From NCBI RefSeq assembly GCF_001680005.1, contig NC_033562.1, positions 930,001 to 994,000 of the forward strand: a stretch of 64,000 nucleotides of DNA. The letters are read 5' to 3'. Below are positions 43,232-54,249 of this stretch, piece by piece. The notes below the pieces were generated by a model. That model did not search any database. It saw nothing but the letters and a program-made list of their open reading frames with translations, and had not been told where the DNA came from. How positions within the stretch are numbered: the stretch's first letter is position 1; each line of letters starts with the position of its first letter. Source of the stretch: Plasmodium coatneyi. Lineage: Eukaryota; Apicomplexa; Aconoidasida; Haemosporida; Plasmodiidae. Made by a program: the position numbers and the translations under genes.

Positions 43232-44227
43232 TGCAAGTAGGGGAAAAAAGGCGAGAAGGATGACGTATACTTGTGGGAAGCACATGGAGGGAGGACGAAC
43301 GTGCACTCATCAATCATTTTCTTCCCCTGCGCGTGGATATCAGTTAGAGTGAGAACGTTCGAGGAGGTCTTAAAGGACACCATCGAAGAGTTGTGCGTCG
43401 CACTGGAGCGGTTCATTCGGAAGGGGGAAGATGTCGATTGGCGTGGGGGTACCTGTTGCAACTTTGGGCGCCTCCTTTTTTCCTTTGTAACTTTTCTCGC
43501 GAGGGCGAATTCATCCTTACCTTGTAAACGTTGTGCGCTTTCCCGCGTGCGCGTTCTTAGCGTCACTTTTTTGTGATATATATGGGAGATTCTCCAAGCA
43601 CATTTACGTTCTGCTTCTAGCGTTTTATGTGTTAACTATTTACGTCGGTTGGCTAGTATCTAGCTAATTTTTTTTTTTTTTTTTTTTTTTTAAATTATAT
43701 TTTGATGATTTGTTAATACAAAATGGAATAGCTACTTTATTTGGAAATAATTTTTTTTTCGTTATGTTTTAAAAAAAACTTGGAAAAAAGCCAATAAAAA
43801 AATATGAAGCTTTGGAATGTTAATTATGGGTGGGCGTAGTGAACTTTATAGAATGGTGACCTTCCGGACAGCAGTCTGGCATGACTCGATTGGACCCTTT
43901 TTTTGCGATTTTCCCAATTGCACATACATTGGGGGGACGAAGAATGGGGATAAATAATTATGAAAAAATTATTTCAAATACACGTTCATTGCCTGCAGAG
44001 GGAAGGCAAAAAAAGGGGGTTGTCATTTTTGCCGTGTTACATAAAAGTAGACATGCAATACCTGGTGTGCACTATAGGAAAATTACAATTTTTGGTGTTC
44101 TTATAGTTCGTGTGAAATGTCTTCTTTCCGGTCTTACTTGACATTACATTAAGAGGAGTGTCCATTTAGACAAAAGGGATTTCTTATTGCGATTGTACTA
44201 TAGGTCCATGCTTGTCAAATGTTACTC
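43232..44227. other. Core-to-variable transition
   Basis: Sequence up to ~43570 has core-like composition and includes a coding-like stretch at 43344-43442 (TFEEVLKDTIEELCVALERF on the plus strand) with an acceptor ATATCAG. The opposite strand is also open, so the call is unresolved. From ~43600 the base composition becomes markedly AT-rich, with a T run at 43670-43691. This marks the edge of the multigene block. Confidence 0.5.
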
Positions 44228-44574
44228 CTAAAGGTTGTTCCTTCTTTTTTTCATATTTCTCCCGTACCCTAATATGATATAGGGGACGACTCCGAATTCT
44301 TCTGGATTGATCCACTCATATGAAGCTGGTTTCCATCTGCAAGGTATTCTTTGGGTAGCGATTAGCAGGGGAGCCCTAAGAGTAAATTTTTAATTTGAAG
44401 AAAAATCTTTCACACCCCTGTACATAATATTATTTCAGCGGTATATATATTCATTGGAATTTAATCGATCTAATCTATCCACCTTTTTAATCGCATCATG
44501 TGCGGACCCATTGGGAGTATATTGTTATACACACTCTTCCAGGGCTCAAGGTCTATGAATCGCGTGCTTTCCAT
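44228..44574 (-). CDS. Small two-exon conserved-looking gene (79 aa)
   Basis: Exons 44574-44483 and 44375-44228 join in phase across a 107-base intron (donor AG|GTGGAT, acceptor TTTACTCTTAG), giving 79 residues ending in TAG. Exon 1 encodes MESTRFIDLEPWKSVYNNIL then PMGPHMMRLK. Exon 2 encodes APLLIATQRIPCRWKPASYE, then WINPEEFGVVPYIILGYGRN and a basic tail. Both exons are well above local GC, each stays open in this one frame, and there are four Trp/Pro-rich patches, all unlike the AT-rich surroundings. The protein is basic and Trp/Tyr/Pro-rich, with no signal peptide. I do not recognise the family. Size suits a small organellar complex subunit or ribosome-associated protein, but this is not shown. 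No KIR or exported-protein motif is present. Confidence 0.6.
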
Positions 44575-47479
44575 TGTGTTATAAAAAAAAAAAGAAGAAT
44601 TCATGAAAAGAAGATCAGAATTGTACGTAATTTAAAAAAAAAAAAGTAACTTAAAATGAACAAACAGAAATAACTAACAAATGTTTGTACATAAAATTGA
44701 ACTGAAAAAAAAGAAAAGGGAATGTACATGTGCATATGTGTATAAGCACATATGTATGCGAATTTCACTAGCCGTGCGTTTGCACTTTCACACACACAAG
44801 TGTACCAGAGGGAGAACACAACATATTTAAAGCATAGTGTCACATTTGGGGCAGTCGCGCGAATTGTGCGTGCAGCCCCCACCTTTTTTTTATGTGTTAT
44901 CTTCTTAAAAAAGTTTATGTTTGGACATTTGCAACTATAGAATTTCGATTCTACTTTTTTTGTGCGCAACAAAGTGGAGACTAAGCTTTGCTCAAAAGGG
45001 GAATGTCATACTTTGTTGGATGAAGGGCGGGGAGGGGAGTGCAATCCAAACATATGCGTCCCCCTCTTTGTGGGAGGGGGTTTGCTTCCCCACGGGGCTG
45101 GTTTGCTTTGCGTGTCTGGTTTGAGGGGCATACCCCCCCCACAGAACAACTGCGGAGGGGGCGGGAGAGTCAATGTAAGAGGTATTTTATTATTGTGTTT
45201 ACATGGATGGGATGCTAAAATTTTGTAACACTTGTTCTTTCAACAATGTGGAGAGTGTGACACATATGGTGGAGCCGCAAAAGAGGGACGACCTAAGGGA
45301 AGTAGGGGGATGTTCATAGTATTGGTAATGCATATATATTCCCTTAGTCCCCTTAACGAATGTGAGAACCAACGTCTGTAGGAAGTGCTGTGTACGTTCA
45401 TATGTGTATTCGAATAGTGGTAGAAGTGGGAGGTCGCACCTCTATCGTGGAAGGTACATCCAAATTTTGGGACTCATATCACTTACTATCAGACCGATTT
45501 GTACTTATATTCAGTCGATGAAGTATGGGTAATTCTACCATGGTAATTGAGCCCCGCATCGTTCCTATTGATAGAATGATGTTGTACCCTATGATTGTGG
45601 AACTTCATATAGAATAAAGTTGAACTGAATAATCGTGGACAATAACAATGTTCATCCATTTTGGTGGGTGTTCATTGATTGGGGGTGTTCATAATTCATT
45701 GGTGGGGTGGGTGGAAGTGCACTTCCATTACACATGTATTCATAGTCCATTAATAGGAGGAATATGTGCGTGCGTATGCCACATATTTCTTCCCCCCTTC
45801 TTGTATTATTATTCTTATATGTAAGGAAGTGTGTGGACACCTATCGGGGAGAATGCTATACAGTGGTTTTGTGTGGGAGAAGCAGAATAATATAATTTGA
45901 TCCATTCTACATACATTATTAAGCCAAAATACAATGTAATTATTGAAAATATGTGCATAGAAGAGTGTACCAAATATGGGGGTGTGATTACAAATATATA
46001 TACATACCCCGAATGTGCTATACATTAGGGTATGTACTATACATTCCCGAATGCAGTATACATTCGGGAATGAACTACTCCATATTTGTACAGTGCTCCG
46101 TTAGAGAATTTCTCCTCTTCTATGGATTATCCTATAAGGAGTTGTTCCTATGAAGACGAATAATATGGAGTAGCACCGCAGAACCAATGTATGTACACAA
46201 TAATAGAAAGAGGGCACCATGGTTCAATATGGTACAGTGGAAAAGTCGATCCCACTATGAAATTGTGCAATTTGCCTCCCTTCAACTCTAACACCCCTTC
46301 CCCTTCTTATTATGTATTGTACATTTTAATTGTAACACTTATATTGCATATCAAAAGGAAACAGAAGCTGTGAAATGAATTCTGTAATGTGCACATAGAT
46401 TAAAAAAAGGAAAGTGGAGAGGAACTCAGGCAGTATAATATATATATATTCTGTTTAAGTTGTTTATAGTGTAATTATTAGAAAAAGGTATAAGGAACAA
46501 TAGAGGGGGGAAGAATGGGTACAAATTTATTATAACAAACCGATCATTAACAGAGGAGGAGAGGGAAAGGAAAAGGCTGCTTATTCACAACAACAAACTA
46601 CTACTACAAGGAATGTGCACAGAACATCACTTTTGAACAGAAGGAGTATATATCTTTGCATTATACACTTCTTTTCTCTATTTGTATTGTGAGTATACAC
46701 ATACCTTTTTCACTTTTGAACAAAATGAGTATATATATTTGTATTGCACTCCTCTTATTTTTTCTGTAAATGTGCACTCTTCCCTGAGCATATAGACGAA
46801 TGTGCACATTGTACGAAAAGGGAGAAGGGTATAGGGAAGAGTGTGCTCCTTTTTTTTTGGATTGAATTATGCAATACGTGCATGTATTAACAATTTTCAA
46901 TTAACTCTCCCCTTTAAACATAACAATAAAACATAAAAGGTAAGTAGTACATGTGAAAATTTTCGTCAAATAGAAAAAAAAGGTGTGCTTATATGCACAT
47001 AATACGAGAGAAGTGTACATAATAATGGAATGCTCCAAATGAACAAGCATGCACAATGTACACAGAATGTGCACAAAGATATATAATACATAGATACAAA
47101 TTGAACATGAGGCGTTTGACTCCTTCGATCCATTATTTTTTTATTCTTTGCTTGTTCGTTCATTCGTACGCCCGTTCCTATTCTTACCTTAATTATATAT
47201 ATGTGCACATATGTGATGATCTTGATGTGTATGTGTGTATATGTAGTGTATATTTTATCGCATTCCTTTGAAAGAAAGTTAAAAGGATTATGCATCTTTA
47301 TTAAGAAAGAAGAAGTGTAAAAAGTTTGATATATATATACCTCCCACTGAGGAACTCCCTAACTTGGAATATATAATGTGAAAAAATTTCACACACATAT
47401 TTATATTCCCTCCATGAATAAAAAAGGAAAGGAACAACTTCCATGAGAAATTTACTATATACAAGAATATATACACACA
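44575..47479. other. AT-rich intergenic stretch of the multigene block
   Basis: About 2.9 kb without a firm gene. There is a G-rich island at ~44995-45175 (with a CCCCTC/GAGGGG inverted pair near 45060-45080). A degenerate repeat of the form GTTCAT...GG(T/G)GGGT occurs three times at ~45650-45715. Related ~45-base direct repeats occur at ~46627 and ~46711 (both start CACTTTTGAACA), and an 11-bp inverted repeat CACTCTTCCCT/AGGGAAGAGTG at ~46775 and 46833. Short open stretches near 45420-45530 look mildly coding-like but have no context. Confidence 0.4.
46042..46072. repeat. Perfect 12-bp inverted repeat (hairpin)
   Basis: CATTCCCGAATG (46042-46053) and CATTCGGGAATG (46061-46072) are exact reverse complements separated by CAGTATA. 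Related ATACATT words flank it at 46021 and 46040. It is intergenic, 1.4 kb upstream of the first KIR gene. Confidence 0.85.
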
Positions 47480-49643
47480 ATGAGTCCAGGGGTAAGTAAC
47501 AAGACTGAAGGGACCTGTTGCTTCCCTTCCTCCTCCTTCCACCCCTAACACAACCTTCCTTCCTTCTTACAACATGGACATTTATATATATGATGTATAT
47601 ATAGTAATTTTGTGCATAGTTCACTAAATTATAAATTAGGAATATATATAGAAAGAACACCCATTTTTTACACATGCTCCATTTCATACTACCAATTATA
47701 TTTTTGTAGGGTCCAAGTGCATTTAAATTACCTTCAAATGAAATATACAATGAATTAGACAAAGGAGTAGGAAGAAAAGGTTGTAAACTCGGGGGGGACC
47801 CCGAGAACCTTGGAAAATTAAAACAGAAGGTGAAAGATTCATTACGGATGTACAGTATTAGGAATGATGACTTGGCCAATAAAATTGCAAATAACTACTG
47901 TCACGCATGTAACCGGACAGGAACGACGGAATGGTTGAATTCTGTGGGCGATGATGATCTTCCTTATTTCTTTTATTATTGGTTAGGTAATAAATTTCAG
48001 ACAATAAGCAACTTCTCACCGCTTATGTCGAAAATTTATGAGAAGCTGACGGAATTCGGTCCTACATGTGCGTGCAAAAATTTGTATGATGGTATTACCA
48101 AAAGCAGGTTCCCAAAGGCTAAAACACTATTCGAATACTACTACGACTCTAATAAAATACAGAGTACTGTGGAGGAGCTTGCTACATATTGTGGTAGTGC
48201 AGAATACGCGCGTTCCTTGAAAAACGCCCAAACAATATATTCAGAATTAAATGGAAAGTGCGGAATCGAGCGCGGAGAACCATATTGTGAAACATTTAGA
48301 GCGAACTTTCAGAAGGAGGACGGGAGGGGGGAATTTAAGGAACCGAAGGAACTGAACTGCCCTGCAGCTGCATCATCACAACTTACAAGAATGGTTGCAG
48401 GTAAGACAAATAGAGGAAGGAAAAAAGAGAAGGAAGAAAGCAAGGCAAGGGAAGCGAGCACATAATAACAAATAATATATGTATAACCCAAATGTATAAT
48501 TTAGAAATATACATTATTACACAAAAAAAAAGAAGGTTGTGCTAGGGGTGGTAGGTGGAAGGAAGATTGGTAGGGGTGTTAGAATGAAGGTTGTTAGGGT
48601 GGTGGTAGGTGTGTTGTTAGGTGGGTTGTTAGGTGGGTTTTTAGGGTAGTGGTTGGTGGAAGGAAGGGTTGTTAGGGTGATGGTTGGTGGAAGGAAGGTT
48701 GTTAGGGGTGGAAGGAATGGGTGTTTAAGGAGGCAAGGAAGGGAATGGTCTAAGGATGTCTAAGGACCATGTAAGGAGGGTGTAAGGAAGGAAAAAAAGA
48801 AAAAAAGGGAAAATTACACTAAGACCATGTTGCCCCTTTTTTTTTTTAGTGTCGCAGGAAAAAAAAGCAGAAGGTGCACAAAGCCAAGGAAAAAAGACCG
48901 AAGGTGCACAGAATCAAGGAAAAAAAGCCGAAGGTGCACAAAATCAAGGAAAAAAAGCCGAGGGTGCACAAAACCAAGGAAAAAAAGCAGAAGGAGCACA
49001 AAACCAAGGAAAGAAAGCAGAGGGTGCACAAAATCAACCACAATTTTTGCAGCTGCAACAACAACAATTCCAGCAACAACAACAGCAGCAGCAACAACGA
49101 CAATTACCACCATCAAGGGGGGAAGCTGACATCCCCATCATTCCTTCCGCTGTTGGTGGTGCGGCAGCAATAGGATTACCATCCCTTGCTTTCTATCTAT
49201 ATAAGGTAAGTACACTTAACGCATAAATATGTATAATAACACGTATTGATATTTGCTGTCTATTTAAAAAAGAGTGCATAAAATAAATGTAAAAAAATGA
49301 ACGTTAGAAGGAATGTACAAAAAAAATGAACGTTAGAATGAATGTAGAAAAAAAAAATGGAATGTAAAAAAAATGAATGTTTAAAATGTGAGTAGTAATG
49401 TGCATATATATTCTACACATCTTTTAACCCTTTTCCTTTCTTCCTTCTTAGTATACTTCTATATTTTCCGACTTACGTAACACTTTTGGAGGTAGCAACA
49501 GAAATAGAAGAAAAAGGAGGTCCATCGAACGAAGGTTAAATATGAAAAATGAGGAAGATGATGATGTTTCTTCTACGGAAGAAGATGATTATTCCACAGG
49601 AAACGACTCCATGACGGAATATTCTGTTCCATATATTAGATAA
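47480..49643 (+). CDS. KIR-like (pir superfamily) variant antigen, 4 exons
   Basis: Exons 47480-47491 (encoding MSPG), 47710-48400, 48850-49205 and 49452-49643 encode 416 residues in matching phase. Exon 2 starts GPSAFKLPSNEIYNELDKG, with the LPS..(I/Y)Y signature of KIR/VIR proteins. It carries paired Cys and the typical DDDLPYFFYYWLGNKF and KAKTLFEYYYDSNKI segments. Exon 3 begins with six decapeptide repeats (GKKAEGAQNQ type), then a Gln-rich run, then the membrane span PSAVGGAAAIGLPSLAFYLY before K. Exon 4 is the cytoplasmic tail with GGSNRNRRKRRS and an acidic Ser/Thr end. There is no N-terminal signal peptide, as usual for pir proteins. By family it is exported to the infected red-cell surface or nearby structures. 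The intron between exons 2 and 3 holds a G-rich minisatellite and is absent from the other KIR genes here. Confidence 0.85.
48535..48790 (+). repeat. G-rich degenerate minisatellite inside KIR intron
   Basis: Degenerate tandem words built on GTTGTTAGGGTGGT, GGTAGGTGGAAGGAAG and GTCTAAGG fill most of intron 2 of the first KIR gene. The G-richness is on the coding strand. TTAGGG cores recall telomeric repeats. Similar repeats lie downstream of the plus-strand KIR gene at 59740-61252. Comparable repeats are, from memory, seen in introns of SICAvar/kir genes of P. knowlesi. Confidence 0.8.
48858..49037 (+). repeat. Six 30-base coding repeats (decapeptide GKKAEGAQNQ)
   Basis: Six tandem 30-base units in exon 3 of the first KIR gene. 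Units 3-6 encode the identical decapeptide; unit 1 reads EKKAEGAQSQ and unit 2 GKKTEGAQNQ. The DNA of the units differs at few positions, suggesting recent expansion. Other frames on both strands are also open across the array. Confidence 0.9.
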
Positions 49644-50424
49644 GTTCCCCTTCTCTTTTTAAAGAACAAAAAGAACAAAAAAAAAAAAAAAAAAAGAATG
49701 AATGAATGAAGAAAAATCCAATATTTCCCTCTGCGTTCCTTATAATCCTTAGAAAAAAAAAGGAAAAGAGAACCTCTTCACCACGTGTTCTTTACATTTT
49801 TTTTAAAGGGAGGAAGGAAAAAAATTCCACCCTCCCTAACGCGCAAATAAATCTAACCTACCCCTTCAAACACTTCATATTCACCGTTATATCTGAACAC
49901 ATATAAAGAGAACAATAACACAACAATACACAACAATACCAAAAATACAAATAAAAAAAAATTTTTTTTTTTGAGCGCAAATATGCAAACACATGCACAT
50001 ATACAACGCAACGCTGTACACCTAAAGGAAGGAAGGGAAAAAGAACATTCCATTTCCTTCCACCCTAACAACATTCCCTCCTAACACATGCCAAAAAATC
50101 CGACCCTATTTTTTTTTTTTTTTTTTTTTTTTTTTACATTATGATTATTTCTATACTTATATATATATTATTTTATATTTTGTAATCTGTTCCTTTTCAT
50201 TTTAAATTAGATTTACACACTCAGGAAGAAAAAATAAGTGAATCGTGCCTACAACACGACTGAATTATCATTTTCTAAAAGCAGAAGGAAGAATAATCGT
50301 CATCATCATACAAACTAAGCTAATATATATCTAAGGAAGAAAAAAAATTTTCACTTTTAAACACCTTTTTTTTTTACATTAAAAAAAATAATAAAATAAT
50401 AAAGTGAGAAAAGAAGAGAACAAA
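49644..50424. other. Intergenic, AT-rich
   Basis: Between the KIR gene and the exported-protein gene. It holds A-rich (49677-49695) and T-rich (50110-50135) runs. The last ~25 bases before the next ATG resemble the same position upstream of the gene at 62897. No gene is seen. Confidence 0.5.
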
Positions 50425-51253
50425 ATGCCATCCTTTCCTACAAAACTTTCACTACTTCTCACCTTTGCCCTGCTTCTTCTGTGGCAATACCCTACTCATG
50501 TATGAACATAATAACTATTAAATTCTTAGCGTCGATATGTTTATTATGGTTCATTTTTTTTTTTTTTCTGTTTGAGGGAGGAGGGGTGTGAAAACTTCTC
50601 TTTTTTTTTGGGGGGTGGTGGTAATACTTATATGTGTGTTATGTATAAAATTTGAATACATTCCTTTACCCCCTCTTTTTTTTTAGGTGCGTGCTGTAAG
50701 CACACCATGGAACGGGGCAACCGGCCCAACTAACCAATACGACACGTCCGTTGTACGCATCAGCAGATTATTATCGAGTAAAGCATATATGCAAACGTCA
50801 GAGCCGAATAAAATCTCTAAAAGTTGTAGTACACCTTCCTTCGGAAGCAACAAGTTTAATAATATTTGTAAAAAATTACATTCCAAAATACAATTAAAAA
50901 GGTCACAATGCATGAGGAATGAGGCACAAGATGGGGATGTACAGAATGATCCTAAAGGGCAGTGCAGTAAATTAACATTTCGCAAAATAAAGCATAGAAC
51001 ATGGGTATACCTTGCACTATCCTCCTTTATTCTTCACCTGGTAGCTTCATCTGTGGCAACTCCGGTTGCACTTATCCTTGTTATGGCCAATCATGAGAAC
51101 GGTTGGGCTCCCCAAATAGTTTTCCCAATTGTATCTGCAGCTCTTATAGTCTTAGGACTAATTTACTTATGTATATTAATAAAGTTTTATCGTTCAAAAA
51201 CATGGATTCGTTGTATTGAAAAAAACATCAACCTACAAAATTGTACTAAATAG
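50425..51253 (+). CDS. Plasmodium exported protein, two membrane spans (2 exons)
   Basis: Exon 1 (50425-50499) encodes a signal-like peptide, MPSFPTKLSLLLTFALLLLW then QYPTH. Exon 2 (50687-51253) joins in phase 0 to give 213 residues. The arrangement of a hydrophobic first exon, short intron and main exon is the classic exported-protein layout. Exon 2 starts with TPWNGATGPTNQYDTSVVRI followed by SRLLSSKAYMQ; the RLL segment sits where a PEXEL (RxLxE/Q/D) would be, but position 5 is Ser, so it is relaxed. Two C-terminal hydrophobic segments follow (VYLALSSFILHLVASSVATP and IVFPIVSAALIVLGLIYLCI), then a basic tail. Exon 1 and the exon 2 start are clearly related to the gene at 62897. It is likely exported into the host red cell; function unknown. 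Confidence 0.75.
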
Positions 51254-51813
51254 ATAACAATACAAAATTTGTTCATTAAAGGAACAAGAAACAATAGAAA
51301 ACATTGTGCACTAAATAGATAACAACAATAGCAAACATTGTGCATTAAAGGAACCACAAATACAAACAACCAACATAGGGAAGACGTACGGAATAAAAAA
51401 GGGGAAGGAATGAATTTGTTCTTCCATCCTCCTTTTTTTTTTTCTTTTATGAACAATGTTGTACATTACATCACAATTGTAATGCATTTATGTTTACATG
51501 AACTCTCTCTTTGTGTGTATGACGTCCCTGTATAATTTATGAATATGATACGGGTTTGTTTTAAAAACTACTGCATCGCATTTTTTTTTTTTTTTTTTGT
51601 AGCAACACTTTTTTTAAATTTGTAATGACCACCACTTCTCCTTCAATATGTGAATGGTCTCTATTTGTGTATATATATATATATATATTTTTTGCTCTTT
51701 CCTTACACTGTATAAATAATCTGTATATATAAACTATGTGCAGACTTTATGCAGCCACTTATTTATTGTTCCCTCCTTCGGAAGGGGGATGGGAAGGGGA
51801 AACCTTTTTTTAC
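51254..51813. other. Convergent intergenic, AT-rich
   Basis: 3' flanks of the exported-protein gene (+) and the KIR pseudogene (-). It includes a partial direct repeat of ACTAAATAGATAACAA (51245 and 51311) and a T18 run (51581-51598). No gene is seen. Confidence 0.5.
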
Positions 51814-53248
51814 CTAGGGATGATAACGTATATTTGTTCTTTGCCTTGACTGCTGTTGCTGTTGTTCTGTCCTATGCCTTCCGGTGGGTTGTCCACCATA
51901 TATAGTAGATCCATCTGTTGTGGATAAGTCTGTTGAATAATGTGTAGAAGTGTCTGCCGAATCTGTTGTTGTTGAATAAAGTGTGGAATTGTCATCCGTG
52001 GAAGTGTCGAAGTTGCGTCTTATGGATCTCCCTCTCCTGTTCCTTCCTCCGCTACTGCTATTGCCAAATTGCTTACCTAACCAAGAAGGTAATAAATCAT
52101 ACTAAATAAAAGGGGAAACAAGAGAAAGAGTGTCAGTGGTGGAAATATAAATTATTTACTTGCACATATATGTATGTATATTTTCATATATATATATATA
52201 TGTATGTAGGCATATATATATATATGAATGTATATAGATATATATATGTGTATATATATATGTATAAGTATATATACATAGTGCTAATTATAATTATTAC
52301 TTCACTTACTTTGTATAAAAAAAAAACGGCGATCGCGGGTAGTCAAACTATTCCTAATGCAGAAGGTATGGCAGCGGCGGCGGTGGTAGGGGTGGTGGTG
52401 CCCATTGAATTAGCTGCAGGTGAGATAGCAGATCCCAATGCAGAGCCATCCTCCTGTTCCGTATCTCCTGAAGGACATCTTAAATTTAGTTTTCCATTGG
52501 TACCGTACGTTGCACACGTACTGTTAAATTCAGAACAGTATGGATCAGTGTCGTTACTCTAACAGAAATTATATACTTCCTCATAGGCAGAACGAAGTTC
52601 TTTCAGATAGTTGCCATATTTTTTATCACAGACGGATCCACTACCTTCCAGAAGTGTCCCTATAGCACTATGGTCATGATAATAATCGAATAGTATTTTC
52701 CTCTTAAGGAAGATGTCTTTGTCAACAGGTTTACAGATAACTTCGCGCCCCTCATTCCGATACGTAGTCTTTATATTTGTACAGATCGAGGGTAGAGTGC
52801 CCGCGACGAAGTCAGGATCCGTTGAATTCCTGAATAAAAAGTCTCCCATCCAATAGTACAAGAAATTAAAGCGTTTCCCATACAAAGAATGGCTACCTTC
52901 TCTGTCCATTTTGGACATACTGCACCATCTTTCCTTAATTTTATCCGTATGTCCTTTAGTAGTGGTATACCCGTCTAAACTTTCTTCCAAATCTCCAACC
53001 CAAGAATCTTCGTCACAATCATCACAGCCTGTGTCGAACATCTTGTAGAAATGTTTATGGGAAGGTAATTTGTTCAAATCATCCTCCTATAGAAGTCATT
53101 ACTAGGAAGGTGTACACATATATATATACATATATACACACATATATACATATATGTATATATATGTACCATATGTATGTACTTTCTAAAAGGATGAAAT
53201 TACCGCTAGTGCTGATTCCGCCTCTCCTGGTTTTGGTGATGGTGTCAT
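51814..53248 (-). pseudogene. KIR-like pseudogene with two in-frame stop codons
   Basis: All three exons are recognisable: 53248-53204 (MTPSPKPGEAESALA), 53086-52310 and 52101-51814, with intact GT..AG junctions. Exon 2 begins EDDLNKLPSHKHFYKMF, carries FNFLYYWMGDFLF and KRKILFDYYHDHSAI, and ends in the usual membrane span before YK. Two nonsense codons interrupt it in frame. A TAG (52561-52559) follows a conserved Cys in the region that reads CPVGESNDKFC in the sister gene. A TGA (52345-52343) lies inside the membrane span, where the sister gene has Gly. The cytoplasmic exon (FGNSSSGGRNRRGRSIRRNF then a Ser/Thr-rich tail) is intact. Since two independent stops are present while splice sites and flanking frame are preserved, this is most likely a recent pseudogene serving as a recombination donor. 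Confidence 0.85.
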
Positions 53249-54249
53249 TGTTTTACTGCACTGTATTTCCCATACAGAATAAAAATTTATAATAAGGGTG
53301 TTTTTATGTTCCTATATATTGAATTATGCACATGGTTTAATTTTTCGAATGATTTATAACGGAGTGTAGTTAATGAGTGTACATATGTCAAGTACTTATT
53401 TTATTTAGCAGTACACATCTTCCAACTTTGTAGGCATTGATAATGCATTATGTATATACATATATATATGCATGTGCATCCATCCAACGGCTACATAAGT
53501 AATTAGCGCACAAATGTGGGGGAATGTATTATCATGGCAGAGTAAAGGCGAAAAAGTGGATTTCGCATATATATCCCTCACCCGTGTATACTATATTACT
53601 GTGTTGCAGGTGAGTATTGGGTCCACTATATCATTATTTACACGCGCTTCAATGTTTACATACCTAGGAAGGGCAATTTTTCGGTTGGCTGAAATTTTAA
53701 GCAATAACATTGATTCATGCTCTATTGTTATTTTTCAAAGGGGTAATTATTAAAAACTGTTAATATATATATGTATGTTCACATATACAGAGTATTTTTT
53801 GCTCTTAAATTTGTATATTCATATATACGCAGTAAGGAGAACACATTTATAGAATAAATGAAAAGGATGGGGGCGTACACTATACAAATAATTATATTAA
53901 TCAAAAGGAAATATTAGAATGAATGGGGGAAGAACCGAATTTCTATAATAACACTTCCCTTCTATCGTAAATCTCATCCCTTTTGTTTGCATTTTTATTT
54001 ATCATGGTTTCATAGTAATAGTATACTTTCTTTTTTTTTTTTTTTTTTTTTCTTCTCTAAAGAACATGAAGAATGTTTGGTAAAATATTATATTTTTCTT
54101 TCTTTTTTTTTTCCCCTTTTTTTTTTTAAAAGAAAAAGAAGAAAAAAAAAAAAAACAAAAAAAAGTGAAAAAAAAGGGAAAAATGTCATTTCATTCCTTA
54201 TATCGTATGAACTGCACATAGCTACTCATATAAAGTGGGGACGAACATT
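53249..54249. other. Intergenic, AT-rich
   Basis: About 1 kb between two minus-strand KIR genes, holding the 5' flank of the pseudogene and the 3' flank of the next KIR gene. T19 (54032-54050) and A-rich runs (54130-54180) are present. No gene is seen. Confidence 0.5.

Noticed and set aside
44962..45228. Cys/Gly-rich plus-strand frame possibly resembling a SICA-like Cys-rich exon
   Set aside because: It coincides with a G-rich island that yields Gly/Cys codons by composition. There are no splice sites at the ends and no CxxxCxxxW-type SICA pattern.
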